A DNA stretch of 64,000 bases from the NCBI GenBank assembly GCA_930367205.1, contig OV884014.1, positions 110,063,138-110,127,137 on the forward strand, given 5' to 3'. The stretch is from Acanthosoma haemorrhoidale. Lineage: Eukaryota; Arthropoda; Insecta; Hemiptera; Acanthosomatidae. The notes beneath the pieces are model-generated. The model did no database searches, had not been told where the DNA came from, and was given only the letters and a program-made list of their open reading frames with translations. How positions within the stretch are numbered: the first letter of the stretch is position 1; each line of letters starts with the position of its first letter. This document shows positions 1 to 11,469 of the stretch, in pieces. The position numbers and the translations under genes were made by a program.

Positions 1-425
1 ATTGAAAATCATATAAGACGTCTTGGACTTGTTAAGAAGCTCGATATTTGGGTTCCACCACGACAATGCGAGGTCTCAAACATCTTAAGCAACACGTACG
101 AAACTATTGGAGCTTGGTTGGGAAACTATGTCGCATCCCCATACAGCCCCGACCTTGCACCATCGGATTATCATTTATTTCGAAGTACAAAAAACTTCTT
201 AAATGGTAAAAATTTCAGTAATAAAGATGACCTCAAATCGCACTTGGTTGAGTTTTTTGGTGATAAGGACCAGAAGTTCAATGAACGCGGGATCATGAAG
301 TTACCAGGAAGATGCCGAAAGGTCATCGAAGAGAATGGAAAATATTTTACTGTAATTTTTTGTATAGAAAATATTGAGTTTTATTTCGCACTAAAAAACG
401 AAAATTACTTTCTTGCCAACCTCAA
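1..425 (+). mobile_element. mariner-like element, 3' remnant
   Basis: The window opens inside a mariner. The right end carries a terminal inverted repeat whose reverse complement begins TTGAGGTTGGCAAGAAAG, of the mariner type, and it stops just before a TA dinucleotide at 426-427, the usual mariner target site. Only the 3' half is visible because the window starts within it. The rest of the element, if present, lies to the left. Confidence 0.85.
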
Positions 426-432
426 TAGTTAG
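1..432 (+). pseudogene. mariner transposase C-terminal pseudogene
   Basis: The frame reads LGLVKKLDIWVP and then shifts. The HDNAR motif (third catalytic block of mariner transposases) starts near base 59 in another frame, with an in-frame stop soon after. The reading returns to the first frame before SPDLAPSDYHLF and continues to GIMKLP and NGKYF, the usual mariner C terminus. The stretch normally lying between the WVP motif and HDNAR is missing, so there is an internal deletion as well as two frameshifts and a stop. The 104-residue open frame from 118 is what survives. It resembles the mariner subfamilies with a YHLFRS-NFLNGK signature. Confidence 0.85.
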
Positions 433-520
433 CAAGAAATGGCACAGTATAGGAGAAAATATTGAATTTTTTGAAGAGTGGTAGCCATTTGTAAATAATT
501 GAGGTCTGTTTCATGTTAGT

Positions 521-1188
521 TATTAGTAACTTTATTGTGCAATAATTACAATCTGCCTTTTATAAGGCAATAATAATACAGATAAATGATCTCATTCATA
601 CCATATTTACAGTCATCATTCACTCACTCATTCATACAATAGGACATGATTGGAGAAACTGGCCATTGCCAGGACTCCCACTGTCACGCGTTTATAGCAG
701 GTCACGAGGCCACTGCCGTTTCAGTCTCCGAGGAGGATTATAGGGATGAGTGGCGCAGTGCAAAGACTGTGCTACAGGATTAGGGTGGTTGGAAAGGCTA
801 CTGTGGAATTTCATAAACTTGGAAGGGATGAGTTCTAGAATGTAAGGTATATTAAGGTCGTTATGAAGGGTTTTGTTGCTGACATAATAAGGGGCATTTA
901 CTATTGTTCTCAGGACTTTGGATTGAAAGGATTGGATACGCTTGATGTTCGACTTTTTTGCTGTCCCCCATAGCTCTATTCCGTATGTCCAGATTGGTTT
1001 AAGTATAACTTTGTAGATTAGTAGTTTATTTTCTATTGAGAGATGGGATGTCCTTTGAAGTAGTCTGTACAGTTGTCCAAAGCGTCTGTTTAGTTCTTGT
1101 CTTTTTAGTCTCGTATGTGGGTTCCAGGTCAGTCGTTTGTCAAGATGGAAGCCTAAGTACCGTACTGTCTCGGATACTGGGAGAGGAA
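521..1188 (-). mobile_element. jockey-clade non-LTR retrotransposon, 5'-truncated
   Basis: Read on the minus strand, this holds the last part of a jockey-type reverse transcriptase ORF (the VRYLG, DKRLTW and YGIELWG regions) followed by the roughly 400 bp 3' UTR shared by all jockey copies here, ending CACAATAAAG. An 11 bp direct repeat (TTCATGTTAGT at 510-520 and 1189-1199) brackets it and is a likely target-site duplication. Frameshifts and stops break the frame. The 5' end is lost, as is common for jockey insertions. Confidence 0.85.
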
Positions 1189-1199
1189 TTCATGTTAGT

Positions 1200-1958
1200 A
1201 ACGCGACAGATTGGAAGACAGACGCTGCAACCTAGTGATAATGGTAACATTGGACATCGACCAGTCATTTTATTTCGTTACGGCACAGCGTTAGAGAAAC
1301 AAACTTTATATAACTAGCTGGTAAAAGTTTAAACGAACCCTATAAATTAGAACTAAAACAACAACGTGACTGGTAAATAATCTTAGAGGTCTGATTGGAG
1401 GATGTGGATACAAACCAAATAAAGCACGGGACTTCGATGCACGAGTACGACCCGCAAATACTTACATTATCATGAACATGGAAATGTCCGAATGCTCCCA
1501 ATAACTTAGAACTCACAGGTAATGTGAGAACAGCGATGCTCACATAGCTACAAGCAACGGCTCCAGGACTCGAGTTCATGTATATTCGTATGTATATGTA
1601 CCTGCATGTACTATGTATATGGACGAGATTTAACAAGAACGCTATTTGACGCTTTTGCTTCACGCCTTGTTAGTTCACTCCCTACTAACGTGTGCACTTG
1701 TGCATGTGGATAGGTGCATGGAGGCAGCCTTCCAGCTACGGGCACACACAAGTATGGATTAGTGTATGCTTTACAGTGCCTATGTTATCACAGGGGTGTT
1801 GCATTAATGCTCAATGCACTGCTGAAGCCGGGTAGCTTCCCATCACTGATCTTTTGAAGTGTTATTGCATGTGGTCGACCAGTTTCAAGAAAACTTCAAG
1901 AAATTTTTCTCACCAGATCGGAAATGAATAGAGTAGAACAGAAAAAAAAATGTTCCTG
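1200..1958. other. no gene seen
   Basis: Mixed-composition DNA between a jockey fragment and an L repeat. The open frames are short, have no recognisable motif, and I regard them as chance. Confidence 0.5.
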
Positions 1959-2312
1959 AGTTAAATAATCTTTGTTGAGGAGAGTCATTTAAAAAAAAAG
2001 AAAGAAAAGCTTTATTATTAAGTAAAAGCAAAACACTGGTATATTGCAATATTAAGAGTTACGTTACTACATACTGGGTTGAATGTCTAGGCACAAGTGG
2101 GGGTCTGGAGTTATAACTGAACATATATGTATAAGAAAAGGGTAGTTCTGGGAAATGGGAGCGAGGTCTTAAAAATATCAGTGACTTCCATGAAGTCACG
2201 AGGCAGGTATACACGAGAAGGGGCTTTTAGCATTATATATAACATTAGGATTACAATATTCTTTGCATTATATATAACATTAGGATTACAATATTCTTAG
2301 CATTACAAAACT
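1959..2312 (-). mobile_element. LTR-like repeat family L, copy 1
   Basis: Minus-strand copy of the L repeat (see 33759-34125 for the family). It runs from AGTTAAATAATC at the low end to CATTACAAAACT at the high end. It carries a private tandem duplication of about 35 bp near its upstream end (2228-2300), where the GCATTATATATAACATTAGG segment occurs twice. Part of the central region is deleted. Confidence 0.75.
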
Positions 2313-3537
2313 CTCGACAAAGTCTATTTCAGATGACAGCTTCACATCTGTAAATAAAAAGAACTATCACACCACAAAAGAAATAAATGACAATATAAAA
2401 TACGGTCTAAGCTTCTGAGACAAATAAAAATATTTAAGTGCGTTTAGCAAATAAAGAAATAGATGCAACGTAAAAACAAAAACAAAATTCTGTTCTATCC
2501 AATATGACATTAAATTGATAAAAAAATAAAAATGTAACAAACAAGCTAAATATCTTGCTGAAGTATAAAGTGTGAATGCTGAGGGTAATCCAAGCTTTGA
2601 AGAAAATAACGCTGGACTCATAGAAAAATAATTAGACTTGCTTTATTAAAAAACAAGTTGTTTGGCTATGATAATTATTTTAGAATAGTTCCCAGCTCAG
2701 AAATTTATTATCATACAATATCATAATAAATAGACACAAAGCAATTAAAAATTTTTAATTTAACATTGCTTTATAGACGAAGTTCCAAGTATAGTCTAGT
2801 ACAGACTAACTAGAAACTAATATCTAAGATAGTAATAATTAATTTACTTAATAATAGACAGCTATAGAAAGAAAATAAATCTCCATCATGTCCTTTTTAA
2901 TACAACGCCAAAATAAAGGTGAAAAAAAACCAATTACATATGACAAAATAAATGGTTATAGAATAAAACAACCTTGAGACAGGCAGTCAGGCGCGAAGGA
3001 ATAAAATGAACGTTTTTGGTTTGTAAAAAAAGTCATTTGGTTTATAATATTGTCAAACTTACTGTAGTTTTAAATGTAATGTTTTCTGTTTTAAACCCCT
3101 AAGAAGTTATCAAGTGCCAATATAGAAGTTCAGATTTTGTCTGATAACCGGAAACAATATTTTAACACTTGATCCTCTTTGGATTCTTGTGATATTTTTT
3201 CTTCACCTCCGCTTGACGGTCTATAAAACTTATTTACATTCATAATAGCACAAATATAATAAACAGATACATTATTATTCCGTTTGAGTGGGCGGTGCAT
3301 ATCTAAGTAGACAAGTTTAAATTTACAATCAGTTGTTTTTAAAGTGACCTTGTGCTTTCCTTATCGAATCCTACTCGTTATACGGTTGATCAACCTTCAA
3401 TGCTGTGCTTAATCAGTCATACCAACATATTCCGAAATAATGCGGAGTAATTTTAAAAGCAGTAACCACTACATTTATAATGTACGTTTAAACCTGGCGA
3501 GAACCCATCACTTATAAAATATTGCTTAGATAAAATA
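2313..3537. other. AT-rich DNA, no gene seen
   Basis: Strongly AT-rich, with stops in all frames and no repeat that I could match elsewhere in the window. The 84-residue minus-strand open frame at 2367-2621 is low-complexity and lacks motifs. Confidence 0.5.
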
Positions 3538-3539
3538 TA

Positions 3540-4379
3540 GGGTGTCCCAGAATTAACGCAAGATTTAATTTAAATAGAAAACACAGTTTTCAGTATTTTT
3601 TTTTTTATGGAATAACACATCGGGAAAATGGCCTCCACGACTTTGCTGGCACATACGCACTTTTTTGTCGAAATTTTCCATGACCATTTGGCATAAAGGT
3701 GGTTGAATTTCGTTGATCCAGCGTGAATTTCCTTTTTTAATGCACGGGTGGATGTGGGCTTGTTGACATACACCTTTGACTTCAAATAACCCCATAAAAA
3801 GAAATCTAAAGGTGTTAAATCAGACGATCTAGGTGGCCGATTCTGATCACCGAAACGAAAGAGTAGACGACCTGGAAATGTCTCATGCAGTATTTGAATT
3901 GTTTCATGGGCTGTATGGCATGTGGCACCATCTTGTCGAAACCATATATTGGCCACATCAATATCATCCAATTTCGGTACAAAGAACTGTCTAATCATGT
4001 CGCGAAATCGAGCACCTGTAACAGTCACTGCTTGACCATTTGACACTCTCTGTGTGACGGCTGTTTTTTGGACAACCAGTGTGTTTAGTGTCTCCAACTG
4101 ATCCAGCCTCCTTAAATTTTTCAATTAATCTCTTCATAGTTGATGAAGTCAAAACACTATTCCGACCATATTTTGTATGAAATTTTCGAAATGCAGCCGC
4201 CAAACTTTCATTATTTTTGAGATAATGTGCAACAATAAAGACACGCTGTTCTATCGTGTAACGCTCCATTTTTACTAACCCTAAACTGTCAGTTGTCAAA
4301 TTGTTTTTTTTTTAGGGTTCCCAGCACTTTTCTGCACAAATGGCGACCAATTCAAATCTTGCGTTAATTCACATAACCC
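3540..4379 (-). mobile_element. mariner-superfamily element, copy A, internally deleted
   Basis: The left terminus GGGTGTCCCAGAATTAACGC follows TA at 3538-3539. The right terminus carries the inverted counterpart AAATCTTGCGTTAATT, with the outermost bases diverged. At 840 bp it is clearly shorter than a complete Tc1/mariner element (usually about 1.3 kb). Its internal deletion differs from that in copies B, C and D: here coding sequence resumes at the block just before the RQFF motif. Confidence 0.9.
3565..4299 (-). pseudogene. mariner-superfamily transposase pseudogene (copy A)
   Basis: The N terminus begins MERYTIEQRVF, the helix-turn-helix DNA-binding region, and runs to about residue 80 (GSVGDTKHTG). 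A deletion then removes the centre with the first catalytic aspartate. The C-terminal part resumes at GQAVTVTGARFRD in another frame, through QDGATCHTA and SSDLTPLDFFLWGY. By my count 36 residues separate the aspartate of QDG from that of DLTP, or 41 if the following LD is used. Similar proteins are often annotated as SETMAR-like in insect genomes, but there is no SET domain here. It cannot encode an active enzyme. Confidence 0.85.
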
Positions 4380-5713
4380 AAACCTAACGACTCGGGCCAT
4401 TATACATCGCGAACATTTTATTTGTCGTTACCATCTAGTTTTTTGTTTTTTAATTATTTTCTTAATAAAATTATCTTTAGTTCAATGAATTCTTTATTCA
4501 TAAGCAAAAGATGATGTTAGTTTTGTTTTAGACTAGGTCTAGTCTGAAGCTTCATAAGTTGGTATCATTGTCAATGACAGAGCCGCAACTTATAGTTGTG
4601 ATTTTTCGGTGGTGGCTAATTTTCTATAGCTATAGTATTCATAATTAATTATCGATTGTTTGGGATCCTCAACCAAACAAGGTTTGAAAGGAAAGCTGAT
4701 CCTTTTTTGGCTGGTTTTGTGTTGGCAGCATTGTCCGCTGACACATTGAATCCTTACGAAGACAGCAGGATGGAGGTAATTAGATTATAGGTTAATAGGA
4801 TCTGTTACGTAAGATTTGTTCTAGTTACGTCATGCCTTCGTCACCGTACTTACCGAAAATCAATTGGAGCTAATCATGGACGTCAGAGTTATAAAGGATA
4901 CGATGAATACACAACTGTTAGTTTCCAGTCAACAATCTCGCAGAAAAGTAGTAAATCGATTGTTCATTACTATCGATAGACAAGTATATTTTATTTCACA
5001 ATCAATTTTTTCAACTTGACCTTCCCCCCCTCCACAAAAAACCACATGATTTATTTAAAGAAAATATTTGAAACACACTAGAATTTTTTTCCCGGATGGA
5101 TTGATTATTCTACTCACCTGTGCGAAGTTTTAGAAGGTTGCATTGTTAAATTTTTTTTCCCAACCATCATCCCATAGCAATCATTTTTTAGGAATTATTT
5201 CAGAAATACAGAAACATAACAGTGAAAATGATAGATCGCATTTAAGAGATAAATTTCATAAATCAGAAAAAAAGGTCTTTTTGCTTTTTAAAAATATTTT
5301 CATGGGTCATTGATGTTATTGAAAATGTAAACACAAAATGCTAATTTCGCAAACAATTCTAGTATAACATCCTTGTGGTTTGTTATTTGAGCGATTAAGT
5401 TGGCGACACATTTGCTACATTGTTGATTGTGTTGTACAACACACTGTTTTTTGTGAGTTGAGCATGGCTTGTGAAGAGAATATTGTCTTATGTTATCAGC
5501 CCTGCCACACCTAGCGGGTGCCAAAAGTGTCCTCCATGTTGTTATTCAGTCGGCGGTGGCAGGCACGCAGACATGTGTCCGGAAATGACGGAACGGATTC
5601 CGCTAGCGTCCTCTCACAGTTGGCAGCATTGTTGGTGCTTGGTGTCAGTTAAAACGGCGATGAATAATGGCTGTTGATGGGTATTACTCTTTTAGAAACG
5701 GTGGTATTTAATT
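4380..5713. other. no gene seen
   Basis: AT-rich, with short C and A runs near 5025. The 68-74 residue open frames around 5300-5677 overlap on opposite strands and show no motif. No assignment. Confidence 0.5.
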
Positions 5714-5750
5714 ATTTAAGAAGGGGGTGGTTTTTTAATTTATTAACAGC
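5714..5750. repeat. left target-site duplication of jockey insertion
   Basis: 37 bp that recur at 6582-6619 (38 bp) with one substitution and one extra T. They directly flank the jockey fragment and include AAGGGGGT and TTTATTAACAGC. Confidence 0.9.
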
Positions 5751-6581
5751 CTGATTTCCTCTTCCTGTATTCGAGATAGTACGGTGCTTAGGCTTCCATC
5801 TCGAAAGACGACTGACCTGGAACCCACATAAGAGGCTAAAAAGACAAGAACTTAACAGACGCTTTGGACAGGTAACACACTACTTCAAAGGACATCCCAT
5901 CACTCAGTAGAAAAAAAATTACTAATCTACAAAGTTATACTTAAGCCAATCTGGATATACGGAATAGAGCTGTGGGGGACAGCAAAAAAGTCGAACCTCA
6001 TGCGTATCCAATCCTTTCAATGAAAAGTCCTGAGAACAATAACAAATGCCCCTTATTACGTCAGCAACAATATTCTTCATAACGATCCTAATATAACTTA
6101 CATTATTCTACTCATCCATTCCAAATTCATGAAATTTCATAGTGACCTATCCAACCACCCCTAGCACAGTCATTGCACTGCGCCACTCCTCCCTATAATC
6201 CTCCTCGGAGACTAAAACGGCAGTGGCCTCGTGGCCTGCTATAAATTTGGAACAGTGGGAGTCGTGGCAATGACCAGTTTCTCCAACCATGTCCTGAGCG
6301 TATGTGGCGCTCGCGCTCTTGATCAGCCTCCACTGGCTCATATCCGGTGACGTGGCTGACGGAGGAGCGTGGGGGACCTCCCAAGACTCCACTTCCTCTT
6401 TCGTATGCCAGGGAGGTGACAAACATGTGGATTTGGGAGGCCTCTGGGCTGTCTGTAAACATTGTATGAATGAGCGAGTGAATGATGAATTTTAAATATG
6501 GTATGAATGAGAGTATTTATCTTAATTACTTATTGCCCAATAAGGCAGATTGTAATTTTATCACAATAAAGAAGTATGCAT
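5751..6581 (+). mobile_element. jockey-clade non-LTR retrotransposon, 5'-truncated, long TSD
   Basis: Plus-strand fragment holding the end of the reverse-transcriptase ORF (IWIYGIELWGTAKKS region near 5950-6000, several frameshifts) and the full 3' UTR, ending TCACAATAAAGAAGTATGCA. No long poly(A) tail: AATAAA lies almost at the terminus, as in the other copies. The flanking duplication proves target-primed insertion and fixes both ends. The open frames at 6147-6495 lie in the UTR and are not genes. Confidence 0.9.
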
Positions 6582-6619
6582 ATTTAAGAAGGGGGTCGTT
6601 TTTTTAATTTATTAACAGC
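6582..6619. repeat. right target-site duplication of jockey insertion
   Basis: Right partner of 5714-5750. Confidence 0.9.
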
Positions 6620-6889
6620 GTTATTTAAACTATGGTCGGAGGAAGGGAGGTTAAGAATGAAGAATTCTGAGAGGTATTAACGTTTCTCCACGACATGAGG
6701 CCGTATTCTGAGAATTCATAGGAAGTCTTCTTCAAACGCTGACAATGTAACTACCATTAACTATTTCTATTGATTTTACGGGCCTACCTTTTACTGTCTC
6801 AATTTTGATTCATAATCTATGTATAGTCTTTGTTAAACGGCATTTCAACCTAAAAAGTTTTGGTGTCTATGACCTCACCAACCTTCCCA

Positions 6890-6965
6890 CATCGATGGCA
6901 ACAGACTGTCTGGTTAACTAGGTTAAGGTTTTCTTGTTAGTTTTAAGTCTATGGTTCATAAGGTG
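6890..6965. repeat. left half of dispersed repeat Y
   Basis: Shares ATCGATGG, ACAGACTGTC, AGGTTAAG and TTCATAAGGT in the same order with 26169-26258. With 7963-8050 it forms a repeat that has been split by the solo LTR at 7031-7893. Confidence 0.6.
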
Positions 6966-7030
6966 ATCCCCATCACTTTCACATGTGTTTAGACAAACAA
7001 TGTATAATGACTGTTGGTAAGGTCAACAAT

Positions 7031-7893
7031 TGTCGGGGGGCGTCACTAGGGGAGTGCCTGATCACTCTAGCCCTGGTGACAAGTGCGGATTGTTATAGTT
7101 TACAACATGGACCATGTTCCATGTAGGCATTAATATCTGACTCCATTTTATTGATAGGGATGTGTCCCGACAATACACTGTGTTCAGGATGAGGTTCAGA
7201 GGTTCATAAAGAATAAGACCAGTTTTCAGAGTTCGGACGAGAGATCGGGAGCGTAATAGGCACAAGTCGTCAGAGGTCTGCTAGAGGCTGTGAGGAGACT
7301 GCCCAGAGGTGTGGCAGAGAGAGTAGACTAGTAGAAGATTCCAGGGCCCCTGGGCCCTGGAGTATCGCGACTTTCGAGATGCAGAGACTGGAGAAGAGTG
7401 AAGAGTGAGCCTACCAGGGCCAAGTGGCCCTGGTGTTAAGTGCCAAGTAGTGCGGCTGTGGAGACTAAGAAACAGAGTGACTTTTCAGGGTGAAACTTAC
7501 TGATATAAATATTGTACCCCCCTCCCTCGTGGAAGGTGGAGTCTGTCTGGAGGTGGTCTCTTTTATTATGCCCGTTGGTCCAAAAGGGTGTGCTTTATGA
7601 TGTCCCGCCTCCCGAGCTACGTGACTTAAACTGTTTCTGGCATGATTTTATGACCGCGGGAACGTGACTGAAGGTCTATTCTAATAGGGGTAAGTGCTTG
7701 CCCTAGGTTTTATGGCAGTCAGGTGGCTAATTCTCTTAGGTTTATTGCCGTACCCTCGATCCTCTGTTACTTCTGCCGATCCCTCTATGATTTATTACCA
7801 GAAGTTTACACAGATTGATTTCTATTATAATACATCATGAACCAGAGTGTAGGGTAATTTACATATATAGTTAGCGCTTCGCTACATATCGCT
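7031..7893. mobile_element. solo-LTR-like element 1
   Basis: Starts TGTCGGGGGGCGTCAC and ends TATCGCT. It is directly flanked by ACAAT on both sides (7026-7030 and 7894-7898), a 5 bp target-site duplication as made by LTR-retrotransposon integrases. The first 175 bp and the last 40 bp match the element at 35179-36169; the middle differs. It holds GC-rich direct-repeat patches such as GGGCCCCTGGGCCCTGG near 7345. No coding sequence was found. The 3' terminus is not the canonical CA. Confidence 0.65.
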
Positions 7894-7962
7894 ACAATGA
7901 CCATTATTCTTTTGTAACAATCACAAATCGCAATGTAAAATTATTAACAATTCTATAAAATG

Positions 7963-8050
7963 TAACCAAGCTACAGGGCCTATTGTAAATAGTTTAGAAT
8001 CTATACTGATTTCCATAATTTATAATAACAAGGGGATAGGGGGGAGGAAA
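7963..8050. repeat. right half of dispersed repeat Y
   Basis: Matches 26271-26356, including CCAAGCTACAG and TACTGATTTCCATAATTTAT followed by AATAACAAGGGGAT and a G-rich run. Confidence 0.7.
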
Positions 8051-8052
8051 AA

Positions 8053-9017
8053 AAATGTTTGGTGAATTTTTCCTCCTTTATGTTTTTGTGGGGGTTGATT
8101 GCTAATTTGAACTTTGCCACCCCAGAAAAAGTTCAAGAAATATGTAACAACAACGGAAAAAACTCCTAATTTTTTTTTTTTTGCTTAATAATTGGCCACA
8201 TTTAGTGAAAAAAAATATTCTACATAAATTCAAACTAGAGAAAGTTTCCTGCAAATCATTGTCATATAAGATCGGCAGGTCTGTTTTCTTTGGCTAATAT
8301 CAAATTTAAATTATAAGTTGACAATAATAATTCGATTCTAATCTAAAACGAACATAGCAGTTTTAATATACAAGATGAAATTAGGTCCCTTACTAATGTG
8401 TGGCTGCGAAATGAAAAAAGACAAGTGTTCTAAAATAAAGTTAGCTACAAGTGGATCTACAAGTGGATCTACAAGTGGATTCAATGGAATATTACATTAA
8501 ATTAAATTATTCCGACTTGCAGAATAAAATTGCCTGTAGATAAAGGAACACTATTTTATGCAGTAGCTAAGGGCTGCCTTATCTCAAAGGCTGTCTCAAG
8601 GACTCCAGCTCTATGTCACTGCACAGTTTTTAAGCTAGCTTAATAATTAAATCAACATTTTCACTTTTTTATTTAAATTATTGCTGTAAGGTCTGTATGT
8701 CTAGTTTAAACCCCGTGTAAAGTTAAATAAGCCCATCGAAAATAAATATAATAAAAAAAAAAGTTAGTTTTTATGTGACAAGTTGATTCGACGCTACATT
8801 AATTGTGAACGGTGCCGTTAGAAGGCCGACTGTAGGATGCTCGGCAATGACAACGGTATTTATGCCTACTAACTTATTTATTTGCGAGTTGAGGCAAATA
8901 GTCTCCCACCTGTTCCATAATAATTAATATCCATTAAACACCTCTCAATCATAAAGGCTATATTAATTTTTAAAAACTCACAATAATGGAATAATTTACA
9001 ATAAAAACTATTAATAA
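8053..9017. other. AT-rich DNA, no gene seen
   Basis: Nothing recognisable apart from a short tandem triplication at 8452-8485. Confidence 0.5.
8452..8485. repeat. 12-bp tandem repeat, three units
   Basis: Unit CTACAAGTGGAT repeated about three times in direct orientation. Confidence 0.85.
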
Positions 9018-9019
9018 TA

Positions 9020-9844
9020 AAGGGTGTCCCAGAATTAACGCTAGATTTGAATTTGCCGCCATTCGTGCAGCTAAGTGAAAAACAATTTGACAGCTGACAG
9101 TTTAGGGTTAGTAAAAATAGAGCGTTACACGATACAACAACGTGTCTTTATTGTTGAACATTATCTCAAAAATAATGAAAGTTTGGCGGCCGCAGTTCGA
9201 AAATTATGTGAAGAGATTAATTAAAAAAATTAGGGAGACTGGATCAGTTGGAGACACTAAACACACTAGTCGTCCAAAAACAAGCCGTTCAAATATCGAA
9301 GCAGTGCGTGAGAGTGTTGTTGAAAATCCAGGAACATCAATTCGGCGTCGTAAACACAGTTCTTTGTGCCGAAATTGGATAATATTGATGTGGCCAATAA
9401 GTGGTTTCAACAAGATGGTGCCACATGCCATACAGCCCATGAAACAATTCAAATACTGCATGAGACATTTCCAGGTCGTGTACTCTCTCGTTTCGGTGAT
9501 CACAATTGGCTCCCTAGATCGTGTGATTTAACACCTTTAGATTTCTTTTTATGGGGTTATTTGAAGTCAAAGGTGTATGTCAACAAGCCCACATCCACCC
9601 GTGCATTTAAAGAGGAAATTCCACGCTGCATCAACGAAATTCAACCACATTTATGCCAAATGGTCATGGAAAATTTCGACAAAAATGTGCCAGCAAAGTC
9701 GTGGAGGCCATTTGCCCGATGTGTTATTCTATAATTAACCCTATCCCATTTACTTTATAATTCTATAAAAAAAATAACAACAAAAATACTAAAAACTGTG
9801 TTTTATATTTAAATCAAATCTTGCGTTAACTCTGGGACACCCTT
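9020..9844 (+). mobile_element. mariner-superfamily element, copy B, internally deleted
   Basis: Bounded by TA at 9018-9019 and 9845-9846. Termini AAGGGTGTCCCAGAATTAAC and its near-perfect inverse TTAACTCTGGGACACCCTT define the TIR. At 825 bp the element lacks the middle of the transposase. The deletion junction (CGGCGTCGTA joined to CAGTT-TTTGTGCC) is also found in copy C. Confidence 0.92.
9117..9734 (+). pseudogene. mariner-superfamily transposase pseudogene (copy B)
   Basis: The initiator is ATA in place of ATG. The N-terminal region is frameshifted and shortened: the frame passes from VEHYLKNNES to KRLIKK after a small deletion. ENPGTSIRRR is followed directly by the FVPKLDNIDVAN region, so the first catalytic aspartate block is missing. 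The rest (WFQQDGATCHTA, RSCDLTPLDFFLWGY) is open to a stop at 9734. It is inactive but well preserved at the C-terminal end. Confidence 0.88.
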
Positions 9845-9846
9845 TA

Positions 9847-11469
9847 CATGAGAGGTGACTGTAGGTGAGGTGTGAAATGAGCCCAAATCGACTGAACAGC
9901 AGATTGTCGATAGTGTCATTAAATACAATCGATTGATCGAATAAAACATGAAAAACTTCTTAGAGATATATCAAACCGCCATTTCAAAAGTCTTAATAGC
10001 AAACTGCACCAATATAATGCTATACATTTAGATAAATCACGTAATCTTTACTTATCCATACAATGCAGTACGTATTGTAGTAATATACTATTAACTACAT
10101 ATAATAATGTGATACATAGGCATAGATGTAAAATAGACGTAGATATAATATTATTAAAAATTACAGTCCACCTGCGCTTCTTAGAATCGCACTCCGGAGC
10201 CCCTCAAAAACACCTACTTAGTTTCATGCATAAGCCAATCCGTAAAACTTAATAATACAATTTTCAATAAAAAACTGAATAAATAAAATTGAAACAGTTT
10301 TCCCTCATAAAAAATATTGAAAAAAACTAACAGGACGTTTTTGTAATTGATTGAAATTACCTAGAAAAAAATTGAACAAACATTTTCATCTTTTTTTATC
10401 GTTTTCTGTTGACAAATTCAGTTAAAACATATCAACGAAAATGTTTTTTAAAAATATAAAAAAAAATAAAGGTAATAGCTTTTTAAAAATAATACTTTCC
10501 GAATAGGGTGGAATATTTTAAGTCCTTTCTCCATCCAAATTGAATCGATGGGGGGGGGGATTCATTATTATGCAGTTTTCTCAACAGTGGTATATTCTTA
10601 CTACGCAGGAATCGATGACAATGGACAATTTGTCGTCCCTAGTTCGTATAGGCCTGCTTCATTTATCTCATACGGAAGACAGGCTTGTTTGTCTTTTAGA
10701 AAGTATTAGACCAACTGCAGGTCCTATGTGCATACATTACGTAAGCAATTGATCGGGTCCCATCGAACACACTGGATATCTAACAGCTTAAATGGGGCAT
10801 TTAATGTTTGTTCGCTTGTTCAGCGCCGACCTTTGACGGGATAAAGCGGTAGGCCGATAGTTGTACAATAGAGGTTGAAAAAAAAATAGTTGAATAGATC
10901 TGAACTTTTAATTGTATATTCAATTATAACACACGCAAAAAACAAAAAGAAGTTACATGCGCTACGCTACATGTTAATCGGGTAAATATCGACTTGAGAA
11001 AAACATACTTATCTTTAACATAAAATGAATTACTCATTAACACTATTACTCAAAAAATAAAACGAATACTTGTTGAATTCGTAAATCCGTGTGGAGCTCA
11101 ATATATCTGACAGATCGTGATCTGCCTGTGATTAGTCAAAATAATTTTGGGCCAGTAAAACATTGTGGATGAGGATATGCTTTATTGGGAAGTTAAATAT
11201 TATCAATTCGCTAAATCCTAGCTGTTTAAAATACTCGAGAGTGTTGAGAAAAAATGAAACAAAAACTATTGACTGGAGCAATGTATGGTTCAGGTCGTTG
11301 GACGACACTAAAACTAACCGTTATCAGCTGTCTATCTGAACGGCAGGGAGGGGATCTGCAAGGACAGGGGCGCGCTACGCTTCGGATAGGTCATCAACAA
11401 CAACATCAGCGCAACTAAATAAAGTTGTTTATATTTTCTCTTAGCTCTTAGCGATATGTTCCAATGATA
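9847..11469. other. AT-rich DNA, no gene seen
   Basis: No recognisable coding, RNA gene or repeat. There is a G run near 10550. The 70-residue open frame starting near 10540 has no motif. Confidence 0.5.

Noticed and set aside
3570..4124. Possible host SETMAR or methyltransferase gene suggested by the transposase-like frame
   Set aside because: TIRs, TA target sites and several copies show a mariner-superfamily transposon. There is no SET domain.
6147..6495. Overlapping open frames on both strands near 6.3 kb
   Set aside because: They fall in the jockey 3' UTR, which recurs in other copies with different frames.
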